From assembly GCF_010730575.1 (NCBI RefSeq), contig NZ_AP022614.1, positions 372,001 through 436,000 of the forward strand: a DNA stretch of 64,000 nucleotides, written 5' to 3'. The DNA comes from Mycobacterium parmense. Its GTDB lineage: Bacteria; Actinomycetota; Actinomycetes; Mycobacteriales; Mycobacteriaceae. Positions 39,287 to 48,034 of the stretch are shown here, piece after piece. Each line of letters opens with the position of its first letter. Position 1 is the stretch's first letter. The notes under the pieces were generated by a model, which worked only from the letters and a program-made list of their open reading frames with translations, did not search any database and was not told the origin of the DNA. The position numbers were made by a program, and so were the translations under genes.

Positions 39287-39498
39287 ACTGGCGGCGCTCG
39301 TTCGGCGATATCGCCATCTCGTCGTAGATCGACATGTCGGTGAGCAGGTTCGCGTAGGCACGGTGGGTGACCCGAGAGTGATGTCGTCGCCACCCAGAAG
39401 TCGCGCTGCACCGTCTCGGCCACCCCCGCCGTCAGGTCGTGGCGAAAACCGTTGCGCCACAGAGACAGATCGGGCAGGTCCACCGCCGCAGCCGCCAT
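39287..39498 (-). pseudogene. Degraded reading frame, possibly a P450 N-terminus
   Basis: A minus-strand frame from ATG 39498 reads LPDLSLWRNGFRHDL...RDFWVATT. This resembles the start of mycobacterial P450s (DLSFWRNGFPHELF and a later FWV), but the sequence then runs out of pattern and stops at 39287 in a different register from the better-looking text HRAYANLLTDMSIYDEM in the adjacent frame. No heme loop or I-helix follows. It is probably a frameshifted remnant; identity is weak. Confidence 0.35.
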
Positions 39499-39547
39499 CT
39501 GAGACCCCGCTTCCTGGGCGTCCCCATGCGCTCGTTGACGTTCAATG

Positions 39548-39567
39548 CTTAAGATAGTAAAAATAGG
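39548..39567. promoter_or_regulatory. Site D of the shared AT-rich operator motif
   Basis: CTTAAGATAGTAAAAATAGG is 27-46 bases before the Rieske gene start (39594) and matches site A at 14 of 20 bases, with the strongest match over ATAGTA-AAATAG. It probably combines a promoter and an operator. Confidence 0.5.
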
Positions 39568-39593
39568 CCTAATCGTCGAACTTGGAGCGCTTC

Positions 39594-40721
39594 GTGACGG
39601 ACACAATTTCAGACCCGGCCCCGGATTCGGCTGCAGATCCCTCGGAGCGGGAGTTCGGCTCGTCCGGCATCGCGCTGTCCAGCTATCGATTCCCGACGGG
39701 CTGGTTCATCGTCGCCTTCGGGTCCGATCTGGCCGCCGGTCAGGTCAGGCGCGCGCACTACTTCGGCGAGGAGCTGGTGCTGTTCCGCACCGAATCCGGT
39801 CAGGTGCACGTCATGGACGCCTACTGCCAGCACCTGGGCGCCAACCTCGGCGTCGGCGGGACCGTTGAAGGCGAGAACATCGTCTGTCCCTGGCACGGCT
39901 GGCGATGGCGCGGCGACGGCACCAACGCGCTGATCCCGTACAGCAAGATCGGCTGCAAGAACAACGTTCGCATCCGCACCTATCCCAGCATGGAGTGGTA
40001 CGGCTTCGTCCTGGCGTGGCACGAGCGGCACGGCCGGGCGCCGTACTGGCGGCCACCGGTGCTGCCCGAATTGGAAACCGACGAGTACTACCCGCTGCAC
40101 CCGCACACCCAGATGCTCAACCGGGTCAAGGTGCATCCGCAGATGATCATCGAGAACGCCGCAGACCCGTACCACGTCCAATACGTGCATAAGGCCGCCA
40201 ATCCCGCCACCACCGCGTCGTTCGAGGTGTCGGGATACCACCTGCACGCGACGGTCAACGCGCATTTCGGGGGTGGGCGCGCATCGACCTGGCTGACCCC
40301 CAACGGGCCGGTCGACGCCAAGATCATCTACGACAACTACTCGCTGGGCCTCGGGGTGGTGCGATTCCCGAGCGAGCTGGTGGCCACGGTTCAGGTGACC
40401 GGGCAGACACCGGTCGACGAGGACTACACCGACTACTTCTACACCCAGGCTTCCGTTCGCGAACCCGGCGACGCCGGCGACGTGCCCACCGGGCGCGCCG
40501 CCAAATTCCTGGCGCTGCAGCAGGAGGTCATCAAGCAGGACTTCTTCACGTGGGAGAACATGAAATACCTGGAGAAGCCGAACCTGGCCCCCGAGGAGGC
40601 GCACGACTACGCGGCGCTGCGCCGCTGGGCGCACCGGTTCTACCCGGGAGAGCAGGCATCGCCGCACGACTTCGGCTACACCGCACAGGGCGAGCCCGAC
40701 CCGGCGGCCGCCGAAGCCTGA
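39594..40721 (+). CDS. KshA-like Rieske [2Fe-2S] oxygenase subunit
   Basis: The 375-residue protein has the Rieske ligands CQHLGANLG and CPWHGWRW and the iron-site segment ENAADPYHVQYVHKA. It is close in pattern to the oxygenase at 468-1478 and to 3-ketosteroid-9-alpha-hydroxylase. GTG 39594 is preferred because GGAG lies seven bases upstream; a TTG at 39582 is in frame. Its stop overlaps the ligase start by one base (TGATG). A separate reductase is needed and is not encoded in this window. The AT-rich site D controls it if the proposed regulon is right. Confidence 0.88.
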   Translation: MTDTISDPAPDSAADPSEREFGSSGIALSSYRFPTGWFIVAFGSDLAAGQVRRAHYFGEELVLFRTESGQVHVMDAYCQHLGANLGVGGTVEGENIVCPWHGWRWRGDGTNALIPYSKIGCKNNVRIRTYPSMEWYGFVLAWHERHGRAPYWRPPVLPELETDEYYPLHPHTQMLNRVKVHPQMIIENAADPYHVQYVHKAANPATTASFEVSGYHLHATVNAHFGGGRASTWLTPNGPVDAKIIYDNYSLGLGVVRFPSELVATVQVTGQTPVDEDYTDYFYTQASVREPGDAGDVPTGRAAKFLALQQEVIKQDFFTWENMKYLEKPNLAPEEAHDYAALRRWAHRFYPGEQASPHDFGYTAQGEPDPAAAEA

Positions 40722-42295
40722 TGCCGGGGCCCGCCGATTTCGGTGTCGACCGGTTCACCGTGCCGGCCGTGCTGGATCGGCGCGCCGCGCAGTATCCCGA
40801 CCGGGTGATGATGTCGATCGGCGGGATCGACGTGACGTTCGCCCAGATGCGGCGACGGTCCTGCGCGGCAGCGCGCCTGCTGGCCGAACACGGTGTAGGC
40901 CAAGGCGATTGCGTGGCGTTGTTCACCGCGACCTGTCCAGAATGGGTCTATTTCTGGCTGGGCGCCGCCCGCCTTGGCGCCGTGAGCGCCGCGGTGAACG
41001 GCGCCAACAAGGGCGATTTCCTGCTGCACGCTCTCAAGACGGCGCAGCCGAGGGTCATCGTCGTCGATCCCGAGCGGCGCGCCCGCGTCGAGCAAGTCAC
41101 CGATTTCCTGGAGGCGCCGATCCACGTTGTCGTGCAGGGCAGCTCGCTGGACGCCGCTCTGGACCGGGCCGACGCCGGGTCGCTGCCCGACGAACCGACG
41201 GCGACGGGGGACGTGGCCTGTCTGTTCTTCACCTCCGGGACTACCGGTCCCTCGAAAGCTGTTGCCACGACGTGGCATTACCTGTTCTCGGTGGCCGCGA
41301 CCGTCGCATCGGCATGGGAGCTCGGCCCGGGCGAGGTGCTGTGGACGGCGATGCCGCTGTTTCACCTCAGCGCCGCGCCGAGCGTGCTCGCCCCGATGCT
41401 GGTCGGCGCGACCACCGTCCTCGCAAAGGCTTTCCACCCGGGCCGTGTCTGCGACGACATCCGCGCCGTCGGTGCCGTGGGCTTCGCCGGTGCCGGCGCG
41501 ATGGTGTCGATGCTGCAGCGCCAGCCCGCGGACCCGCGCGATGCCCGGCTGCCGCTGCGGTTCATCTCCGCCGCGCCCATCGACGCGGAGTCCTACCACG
41601 ACATCGAGCGGCGCTACGGCTGCCGGGTGGTCACCATGTACGGGATGACCGAGGCCTTCCCGATCGCCGTCAAGGGGGTGAACGACGTGGGCGTTCCCGG
41701 CACGTCGGGGCGACCCAATCCGGATTTCGAGGTTCGCATCCTCGACGAGCGCGGCGCCGCGCTGCCCGCCGGCAGCGTCGGAGAGATCGCGTGCCGGGCC
41801 AGGCGCCCGCACGTGATGAGCGAAGGCTATGCGCGCCGGGAGGGTGGCCGCCTGCGGGTCGACACGCATCCGGAATGGTTCCGCACCGGCGACCTCGGCC
41901 GGCTCGACGCGGATCAGAACCTGACGTACGTAGACCGCATCAAGGATGCGTTGCGCCGCCGCGGCGAGAACGTCTCCTCGATGGAAGTGGAGACGGTCGT
42001 CATGCGCCATCCCGCGGTGGCCGAAGCCGCGGCGGTCGGCGTGCCCAGCGAATTGGGCGAGGACGACATCTCATTGATCGTGACGCTGCATCCGGGGGCA
42101 ACGCTGGATTGCGCGGAACTGCTCGACTTCTGCGCGGCGCGGATGCCGTACTTTTGCGTGCCGCGTTTCGTCGAGACGATCGACGAACTCCCCAAGAACG
42201 CAATCGGGCGGATTCGTAAGGACTTATTGCGTGCGCGTGGCCTGGGTCCGCATGCTTGGGACCGGGAAGAACACGGGTATACCGTTTGCCGTTAA
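40721..42295 (+). CDS. Acyl-CoA ligase (AMP-forming)
   Basis: The 524-residue adenylate-forming enzyme has FTSGTTGPSKAVATTW, MYGMTEAFPIAVKG, RTGDLGRLDADQNLTYVDRIKDALRRRGENVS and GRIRKDLLR with the catalytic lysine. ATG 40721 overlaps the Rieske stop. It would convert an acid made in the ring-oxidation branch to its CoA ester. It is distinct from the ligase at 28735, so two acid substrates or two pathway stages are likely. Confidence 0.88.
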   Translation: MPGPADFGVDRFTVPAVLDRRAAQYPDRVMMSIGGIDVTFAQMRRRSCAAARLLAEHGVGQGDCVALFTATCPEWVYFWLGAARLGAVSAAVNGANKGDFLLHALKTAQPRVIVVDPERRARVEQVTDFLEAPIHVVVQGSSLDAALDRADAGSLPDEPTATGDVACLFFTSGTTGPSKAVATTWHYLFSVAATVASAWELGPGEVLWTAMPLFHLSAAPSVLAPMLVGATTVLAKAFHPGRVCDDIRAVGAVGFAGAGAMVSMLQRQPADPRDARLPLRFISAAPIDAESYHDIERRYGCRVVTMYGMTEAFPIAVKGVNDVGVPGTSGRPNPDFEVRILDERGAALPAGSVGEIACRARRPHVMSEGYARREGGRLRVDTHPEWFRTGDLGRLDADQNLTYVDRIKDALRRRGENVSSMEVETVVMRHPAVAEAAAVGVPSELGEDDISLIVTLHPGATLDCAELLDFCAARMPYFCVPRFVETIDELPKNAIGRIRKDLLRARGLGPHAWDREEHGYTVCR

Positions 42296-42342
42296 GTTAC
42301 GTGAATGTTACGCAATCGATGGTAAGTTACGTTAGCGTTACG
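42293..42342. promoter_or_regulatory. Direct repeat operator upstream of the SnoaL-MaoC operon
   Basis: Two 20-base copies (42293-42312 and 42323-42342) share TAAGTTACGT and GTTACG and differ at three inner bases. They start 30 bases apart, about three helical turns, so a regulator could bind both on one face. The start of the SnoaL-like gene is at 42390. The motif is different from sites A-E, implying a second control circuit. Confidence 0.6.
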
Positions 42343-42389
42343 GCGAATCGGCCAGCGATGTCGAGCCCCAGAGAGGCTGGAGAGCACAG

Positions 42390-42815
42390 ATGACCATGAC
42401 CTATCAAGAACAGCAAATGCTCCAGGCCGCTGCGGGACGCGCGGCCATCCTTGATCTCAACGCGCGGCACAACCGCGCCTACTCCGACGGCGACCGCGAT
42501 CGCTGGCTGGCCACATTCCGCCACGGCGGCGCCAGCTTCGCCCGCGAGGGCGAGGTCTTCAGCGACGTGCGGGCCGCCTTCGACGGCGGCGACGGGCAGC
42601 GCATGGTCACCCTCGACCACGAGATCCGCATCGACGGGACCAACGCCAGCCAGCGTTGCGTAGTCGTGCTCTTCGCCGCCATGTACGGCGACACCACACT
42701 GCGTGCCACCGGGACATTCCTCGACACGCTCGTCTACGAGCGCGGCGCATGGTACTTCAGCTCCCGCGCGCTGCAATGGGATTCCGCACCCAGCCGCCAC
42801 CCGCTCGTCATGTGA
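42390..42815 (+). CDS. SnoaL-like protein
   Basis: The 141-residue protein has the SnoaL pattern: an N-terminal helix with LQAAAGRAAILDLNARHNRAYSDGD, then RWLATFRHGGASF and a C-terminal GAWYFSSRALQWD. It starts at ATG 42390, after tandem operator-like repeats. The two MaoC-type hotdog genes follow closely, so the three form an operon. Members of this fold include hydroxylating and isomerising enzymes; the specific role is not known. Confidence 0.75.
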   Translation: MTMTYQEQQMLQAAAGRAAILDLNARHNRAYSDGDRDRWLATFRHGGASFAREGEVFSDVRAAFDGGDGQRMVTLDHEIRIDGTNASQRCVVVLFAAMYGDTTLRATGTFLDTLVYERGAWYFSSRALQWDSAPSRHPLVM

Positions 42816-42828
42816 GCGGCGTCTTCGG

Positions 42829-43359
42829 GTGAGTCCGGACCTCAGCTCCCGCCTGGCCTTCGGGACCTACGAGGAAGCGCTGCGGATGGTGGGCGCCAAG
42901 AGCGAACCCCGGACCGCCTCCACCGCGGTCAGCGCAGCGCGCATCCAGTTGTTCGCTTCGATGGTCCGCGACGCCGACCCCGCCTATTGGGACGGTGAGT
43001 TCGCGCGCCGGCGATGGGGAGGGTTGTTGGCCCCCCCGGCGCTGCTGATCGGCTGGCTGATCGCTTTGCCATGGGAACCCGGTGGCGGGGCGCCGGGAAG
43101 TTCCATCGCGCTGCGCGTTCCGTTGCCCGGCACCACATTCATCAATGCGAGTAACGACGTCGAGTTCTTGGAGCCGATCGTCGAAGGCGACCTGCTGACC
43201 GTCGTGGACGAACTGGTGTCCGTGTCGCCGGAGAAACGAACGCGGCTCGGCGCGGGGCATTTCGTCGAGACCCTGGAGACATACAGCCGCCGGGACCAGA
43301 CCGTTGTCGCCGAAAGCCGGAACACGTTGTTCCGTTTCACGCCCGGAGCATCCGATTGA
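42829..43359 (+). CDS. FAS1-type dehydratase / MaoC-like hotdog protein (N-terminal half type)
   Basis: The 176-residue protein is a hotdog protein like the FAS1-type dehydratase or HadA/UPF0336 group, with an early YWDGEFARRRWGGLLAPPALL and VPLPGTTFINASNDVEFLEPIVEGD. GTG 42829 (MSPDLSSRLAFG) is 13 bases after the SnoaL stop. The TTG of the next gene overlaps its stop. Such pairs form heterodimeric enoyl-CoA hydratases in mycobacterial steroid degradation, where one subunit supplies the catalytic residues. Confidence 0.78.
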   Translation: MSPDLSSRLAFGTYEEALRMVGAKSEPRTASTAVSAARIQLFASMVRDADPAYWDGEFARRRWGGLLAPPALLIGWLIALPWEPGGGAPGSSIALRVPLPGTTFINASNDVEFLEPIVEGDLLTVVDELVSVSPEKRTRLGAGHFVETLETYSRRDQTVVAESRNTLFRFTPGASD

Positions 43360-43811
43360 CCGCCGACGAACCGGACTGGAACGCGATCACCGTTCCGCTC
43401 GAACTGCCCGAGGTGGTCGACCACATCACCTATCAGCGGGTAGTCATGAACCCCGGGGCCACCTGGGACTACTTTCCCGGGCACTTCGACCCCGAATACG
43501 CCAAAGGGCAAGGCCACCCGACGATTTACGTCAACACGATGCACCTGGCCGGCTTCGCCGACCGCGTCGCCACCCAGTGGGCGGGGCCGGGCAGTCGTGT
43601 GGTGCGCCGATCCATCAGGCTGGCCAACCCGGTGTACGCCGGCGACACGATCACCGGAAGGGGCCGCGCCGTGGCAAAGCGGCGGGACAACCGGATGGTC
43701 CCGCCGCGGCAGCTTGTCGACATCGAGATCGCGATCACCAATCAGCATGGCGCCCTGTGCTGTCCGGTCGAGCTCACCGTGCAGCTGCCCGAACGCCGGC
43801 ATGACGGATGA
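43356..43811 (+). CDS. MaoC-like hydratase partner
   Basis: The 151-residue hotdog protein has DYFPGHFDPEYAKGQGHPTIYVN, in which the Asp and His typical of the MaoC hydratase active site are visible, and a VVRRSIRLANPVYAGDTITGRG strand. It starts with TTG at 43356 overlapping the upstream stop (TTGA). Together with the upstream hotdog protein it would hydrate the enoyl-CoA made by a FadE pair. It is followed by a convergent aldehyde dehydrogenase. Confidence 0.8.
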   Translation: MTADEPDWNAITVPLELPEVVDHITYQRVVMNPGATWDYFPGHFDPEYAKGQGHPTIYVNTMHLAGFADRVATQWAGPGSRVVRRSIRLANPVYAGDTITGRGRAVAKRRDNRMVPPRQLVDIEIAITNQHGALCCPVELTVQLPERRHDG

Positions 43812-43839
43812 GGAGTCGGCCGAACTGCAACCAAACCCG

Positions 43840-45306
43840 CTATAGCGGCGGGAACTGGCCCTTGCACACCACGGTCTGCAGCTCGACGTACTCGTCGAGG
43901 CCCTCCGGCCCGAACTCCCGACCGATGCCCGACTGTTTGAAGCCGCCGAACGGCGCGCCGATGTCGAGCGTGTACATGTTGATGCCGTAGGTGCCGGTGC
44001 GCACCTTGGCGGCGACCTCGAGTCCGTGTGCGACGTCGGCGGTCCAGACCGAACCGGCCAGCCCGTAGTCGCTGTCGTTGGCGATGGCCACCGCGTCGTC
44101 TTCGTCGGTGTACGTCAGCACCGTCAGCACCGGGCCGAAGATTTCCTCCCGGGCGATGCGCATCTGGTTGGTGGCGTCGGTGAACAACGTCGGCCGCACG
44201 TACCAGCCGCGCGGCGCCGGGTTGTCGTCGCCGCCGACGACGACGCGGGCGCCCTCTTGGCGGCCCGAGCGGATGTAGTCCTGCACGCGACGTTGTTGTC
44301 GTTGGGCGACAAGGGGTCCCACGTCGGTGGCCTCATCGGCGGGGTCGCCGACCCGCAGAGCCGACATCATGCCGGCCAGCGCGTCCACGACGTCATCGTG
44401 CCGTCGTTCACTGACCAGGATGCGCGTCTGCGCGACGCAGGCCTGGCCGTTGTTCATCAGCCCGGCCGTCTTCAGCCCGGCCACCGTCTTGTCGATGTCG
44501 GCGTCGTCGAGGACGATCGCCGCCGACTTGCCGCCGAGTTCCAGGCTCACCCGTTTCAGTTGTTCCCCGCACAGGGCGGCGATGCGGCGCCCGGTGGCCG
44601 ACGAACCGGTGAAGGCGATTTTGTCGACACCGGGGTGGCGCACCAGCGCCTCGCCGACGTCAGTGCCGCCGGGCAACACGGATACCACACCCGCCGGGAA
44701 GCCGACCCGCTCGACCATCTCGGCCAACCACAAAGCGTCCAACGGTGTTTCGGGCGCGGGCTTGACGATCACCGTGCATCCCGCGATCAACGCCGGGATC
44801 AGCTTCGGCATGATCAAGAACTGCGGCACGTTCCACGGCACGATCGCCCCGACCACCCCGACCGGGGCTCTGCGGAGATGCACCTGGCCCAGGACCCCCT
44901 GTCGGCGCTCCGCCCAGGGGAAGTCCCTTGCGGCCGCCAGCGCCAAGTGGATCATCGACAGCGCGGCGGCCCCCTGGCCCATCCGGCTGAAGCTGCGCGG
45001 CGATCCCATCTCGGCCGTGATCAGGTCGGCCATCTCGTCCATGTGGCCGGCGTAGATCTCGGCGAGTTCCTCGATCTTGGCCATCCGCTCCGCATGGGAC
45101 AGCAGCGGCCACGGGCCGCGGTCGAACGCCTGCCGGGCCGCGGCCACGGCGGCGTCGACATCCTCGGCTCCGGCCACCCGGACGTGGCCGACGGGTTGTT
45201 CTGAATGTGGCGAAATGACCGCGAGTTGCTGCGGATTGACCGGTTTGCGCCATTGGCCGCCGATGAACAGTTCGTTGAAAGAACGGTGGCCGGGGCTATC
45301 CGACAT
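43840..45306 (-). CDS. Aldehyde dehydrogenase
   Basis: The 488-residue NAD(P)-dependent aldehyde dehydrogenase has the glutamate motif SLELGGKSAAI, the catalytic cysteine in NNGQACVAQTR and the C-terminal EIFGPVLTVLTY. It oxidises an aldehyde to an acid, matching the alcohol dehydrogenase earlier in the window. ATG 45306 is chosen over an in-frame start at 45339. It is divergent from the lipocalin-like gene, with site E of the AT-rich motif in the gap. Confidence 0.9.
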   Translation of the reverse strand: MSDSPGHRSFNELFIGGQWRKPVNPQQLAVISPHSEQPVGHVRVAGAEDVDAAVAAARQAFDRGPWPLLSHAERMAKIEELAEIYAGHMDEMADLITAEMGSPRSFSRMGQGAAALSMIHLALAAARDFPWAERRQGVLGQVHLRRAPVGVVGAIVPWNVPQFLIMPKLIPALIAGCTVIVKPAPETPLDALWLAEMVERVGFPAGVVSVLPGGTDVGEALVRHPGVDKIAFTGSSATGRRIAALCGEQLKRVSLELGGKSAAIVLDDADIDKTVAGLKTAGLMNNGQACVAQTRILVSERRHDDVVDALAGMMSALRVGDPADEATDVGPLVAQRQQRRVQDYIRSGRQEGARVVVGGDDNPAPRGWYVRPTLFTDATNQMRIAREEIFGPVLTVLTYTDEDDAVAIANDSDYGLAGSVWTADVAHGLEVAAKVRTGTYGINMYTLDIGAPFGGFKQSGIGREFGPEGLDEYVELQTVVCKGQFPPL

Positions 45307-45405
45307 CGGGCACCTGCTTCGGGTGGGAAGGGAGCGCAAACCGCAGACTGTGCATCATGACGACCCGCTTCGCCCGGCCGCGCCGCGCTCGCGAACGTCA
45401 GTTTT

Positions 45406-45425
45406 GCTATTGATGCTAACATAGC
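45406..45425. promoter_or_regulatory. Site E of the shared AT-rich operator motif, divergent ALDH/lipocalin-like promoter
   Basis: GCTATTGATGCTAACATAGC has perfect GCTAT/ATAGC arms around ten bases, the same geometry as site A. It lies between the ALDH (start 45306, minus) and the gene starting at 45460 (plus), so one site could control both. Confidence 0.55.
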
Positions 45426-45459
45426 GACAAAAGGGTCCTCCGGTGATGCGAGGCGCGAT

Positions 45460-46821
45460 GTGAACAACGACTGGCGCGGCTACCCGTTTCAATTGGTCCC
45501 CGGCGACACCCAGCTGCAGTTCCCCGCTGCCGAAGGGGAACACCCCGACCAGGAGTCGGACACCTGGTTCATCGCCGGCCAGCTCGACGCGGCCTCGACG
45601 GGCCGCTCGTTCGCCTTCCTGACCATCTTCAACAAGAACCGGCCCGGTCAGACCGTGGTCGCGGACTTTTACACCCTGGCGCTGTTCGACCTCGATTCAG
45701 GCGATTACGGCACCTACACGGACTACGACATGCCGCCGGCCAACACCGAACCCGGTGCGCTGCCGAAGATGACCATGGCGTCGGGCCACCTCGACATCAG
45801 CTTCCACAGCGGCGCCGGCACCGCGTCGTGGAGCACCTGCCGCAACGAGGACGGCGGGTTGCTGCCCTTCACCTATCGCGTCAGCCTGGTGGGCGAGGAC
45901 CACTCCGGCCGGCCCATGCGGCTGGACCTGGCGGTAACGCCAACGCGCGCACCGACTCCGGTGGGCGCATCGACCTACAACGGCAAGATCGTCTGCTTCG
46001 GCCAGGACGACACCTACTCCTATTTCCAGACGGGAATGGCGATGACGGGAACCTTGCGGTGGGGTGAGGTCGTCGAGCAGGTGTCCGGCAGCAGCGGGCA
46101 CGTCGACCGGCAGTGGTTCCCGAAGTACGCGGGCGGCGGAGGCTCCGGCGGCGACCCGCGGGCCCGATCCCACGAATGGCGCACGATCAGCTTCGACAAC
46201 GGCGTTGACGTGAGCATCTGGCGGCAGTTCGACCGCACCAACCGCAATGCGCTGCAGCCGTTCACCGGTGTCACGACCAGCCACCCGGATGCCTTTTCGG
46301 GTGTCCGGTGGGCGCAGTGCGCCGAAGACGTCGAGGTCACGGTCAGCAGCTACGTTCGCTGGCCCAACGCGGTGCGCCCACTCATGCGCCCGCCCGCCCC
46401 GGCGCTGTACATGCCCGACCGGCATCGGATCAGCTGCGCCACAATGCAACTCGATCTTGTGGGCGAGCCGCTGGTGCCCGCCCCCGCGCACGGGCTGCCG
46501 ATCGAATACATGGAGGGCCCCTACCGTTACAGGGGAACGATGTGGGGCCAGCCGGTGACCGGCTTCGCCTTCTATGAACGATCGCTGGCGATGTACCGCG
46601 ACTGGGAACTCGTCGAGGTGCTCGGGGCCACCGTCGCCAACCTCGCGCCACCCGCACCGGAACTACAGGCGCTCGTGAACCAGCTCGGGCCGCTGGTGGC
46701 CGCCGGCCGTCGCCGCGCCGCGGCCGAGCTGTTGGCCGGCGCGTCGCCCGTCGAAAGCGAGCTGTTGGCAACCATTGTCGAAGACTTGATGGCGGCGCTG
46801 TCCGAGGCTGACAAGAGCTGA
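45460..46821 (+). CDS. Lipocalin-like (AttH/CrtC-type) hypothetical protein
   Basis: The 453-residue protein has a beta-rich repeat layout and tryptophan/aspartate motifs (HLDISFHSGAGTASW, GHVDRQWFPKY, IWRQFDRTNRN) reminiscent of the AttH/CrtC lipocalin-like domain; the C-terminus (about residues 390-450) is a helical Ala/Leu-rich tail. No signal peptide is seen. The family includes hydratases of hydrophobic substrates such as carotenoids. GTG 45460 is the first good start. Sharing an operator with the ALDH suggests it belongs to the same pathway. Assignment is by pattern only. Confidence 0.6.
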   Translation: MNNDWRGYPFQLVPGDTQLQFPAAEGEHPDQESDTWFIAGQLDAASTGRSFAFLTIFNKNRPGQTVVADFYTLALFDLDSGDYGTYTDYDMPPANTEPGALPKMTMASGHLDISFHSGAGTASWSTCRNEDGGLLPFTYRVSLVGEDHSGRPMRLDLAVTPTRAPTPVGASTYNGKIVCFGQDDTYSYFQTGMAMTGTLRWGEVVEQVSGSSGHVDRQWFPKYAGGGGSGGDPRARSHEWRTISFDNGVDVSIWRQFDRTNRNALQPFTGVTTSHPDAFSGVRWAQCAEDVEVTVSSYVRWPNAVRPLMRPPAPALYMPDRHRISCATMQLDLVGEPLVPAPAHGLPIEYMEGPYRYRGTMWGQPVTGFAFYERSLAMYRDWELVEVLGATVANLAPPAPELQALVNQLGPLVAAGRRRAAAELLAGASPVESELLATIVEDLMAALSEADKS

Positions 46822-46848
46822 AGCCGCTTCATATCGCGTGCCGCGAAA

Positions 46849-47994
46849 TCACAGCCCCGCGTCCTCGATGGCCTGCGCCCAACTGATGTGACGATGCTGC
46901 AGGCCGGGTTCGTTGCGCCCGAACAGCAGATGATCCCGGGCGCCCGACTCAAGGTTGGCCTGCAGGCCCGCGACCAGCTGGTAGTCCTCGTCGCGGACGG
47001 TGGCGTGGGCGTAGTCGAAGACGGCCCGGGCGCCGGCGGCCGCGGACTCGTCGGAGAGGTCGAGCGGCGTGGAATTCTGGTGGACGGTGACCGACCTGCC
47101 GGGCGTGTCGCCCGGATAGACGCGGAAGAGCTCTCCATTGGCGATGGTCACCGACAGCACGATGTTGGGAAAGAGTGCGTAGATCACCACCATGTTGTGG
47201 AAGGGGTCCCACCGCTCTTCTGCGACGTCCTGCAGGTCGAGGATCGCGTTGAGCGGGAAGATCAATCGGTGGTGGCGCCCGTACGCGTCGAACACCGTGC
47301 AGTTGCTGCGGGCGATCGTGGCGAACGTCTGCCGGTGCACGGTGGCGAAGTGATAGTTCTCCGCGAACGTGTCGATGGCCAGCTTCCAATTGATCGGGGA
47401 GTCAAGCACTTTCTCGCCCAGCGGGGACCATCGCCCAATGCCCCAGGAATCAAGCTCGTCGGCAAGCGGACCCAGGTGCGCGGCGACGTCCAGGCCGGCG
47501 CCGCGATCGAGGGCCACCCAGAGGAATCCGGCGAACTCGGCCACCGGGAGTTCGGTCAGGCCGTCGGTCCTGACCGTCACGGCGGGAAAGCCCTCGCGTC
47601 CGGGCAGCCCGACCAGCCTGCCGGTGTTGTCATACGTCCACGCGTGGTACGGGCAGGTGAACCGCGCCGCCGTCCCGCACCCGGTCGCCACCTGGGACTG
47701 ACGGTGCAGGCAGACGTTGTCGAACGCCTTCACCGAGCCGTCGGCAGTGCGGGTCAGCAGGATCGAGCGCCCCATCACCGTCTTGGTGCAGTAAGTGCCC
47801 GGAGCGGGAAGTTCCGAGACGTAACCCACCAGTTGCGGGCTGGCCAGCAGCAAGGCCCTGTCCTGGTGGTGTCGCTCGAGCGAGGTGTAGTCCATCGCGT
47901 CGACGCGGTGCTCGGCCGCGGCGAGATCGGTGGTCTTGTCACGCGCCAGCTTCAACGCGCGCCGGGTCAGGTCGATGAGCTGATCGCGGTCCAT
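46849..47994 (-). CDS. Rieske [2Fe-2S] aromatic-ring-hydroxylating oxygenase alpha-like subunit
   Basis: The 381-residue protein has the Rieske cluster pattern CLHRQSQVATGCG and CPYHAWTYDNTG and the iron-site segment IDTFAENYHFATVHRQTF. The sequence is unlike the two KshA-type oxygenases, closer to ring-hydroxylating dioxygenase alpha subunits. No beta subunit or reductase is adjacent. ATG 47994. It is divergent from a MerR-type regulator with a strong inverted repeat in between, so the regulator probably controls it. Confidence 0.82.
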   Translation of the reverse strand: MDRDQLIDLTRRALKLARDKTTDLAAAEHRVDAMDYTSLERHHQDRALLLASPQLVGYVSELPAPGTYCTKTVMGRSILLTRTADGSVKAFDNVCLHRQSQVATGCGTAARFTCPYHAWTYDNTGRLVGLPGREGFPAVTVRTDGLTELPVAEFAGFLWVALDRGAGLDVAAHLGPLADELDSWGIGRWSPLGEKVLDSPINWKLAIDTFAENYHFATVHRQTFATIARSNCTVFDAYGRHHRLIFPLNAILDLQDVAEERWDPFHNMVVIYALFPNIVLSVTIANGELFRVYPGDTPGRSVTVHQNSTPLDLSDESAAAGARAVFDYAHATVRDEDYQLVAGLQANLESGARDHLLFGRNEPGLQHRHISWAQAIEDAGL

Positions 47995-48006
47995 CTGCCC
48001 AGTAAA

Positions 48007-48029
48007 GACCTTGTGACAGTTGTAAGGTC
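48007..48029. promoter_or_regulatory. MerR-type operator
   Basis: Perfect 6-base arms GACCTT (48007-48012) and AAGGTC (48024-48029) flank 11 bases between the Rieske gene (start 47994) and the MerR gene (start 48035). The element almost touches the MerR GTG, which suggests a leaderless message and autoregulation. Spacing fits MerR-family sites. Confidence 0.6.
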
Positions 48030-48034
48030 AAGGA

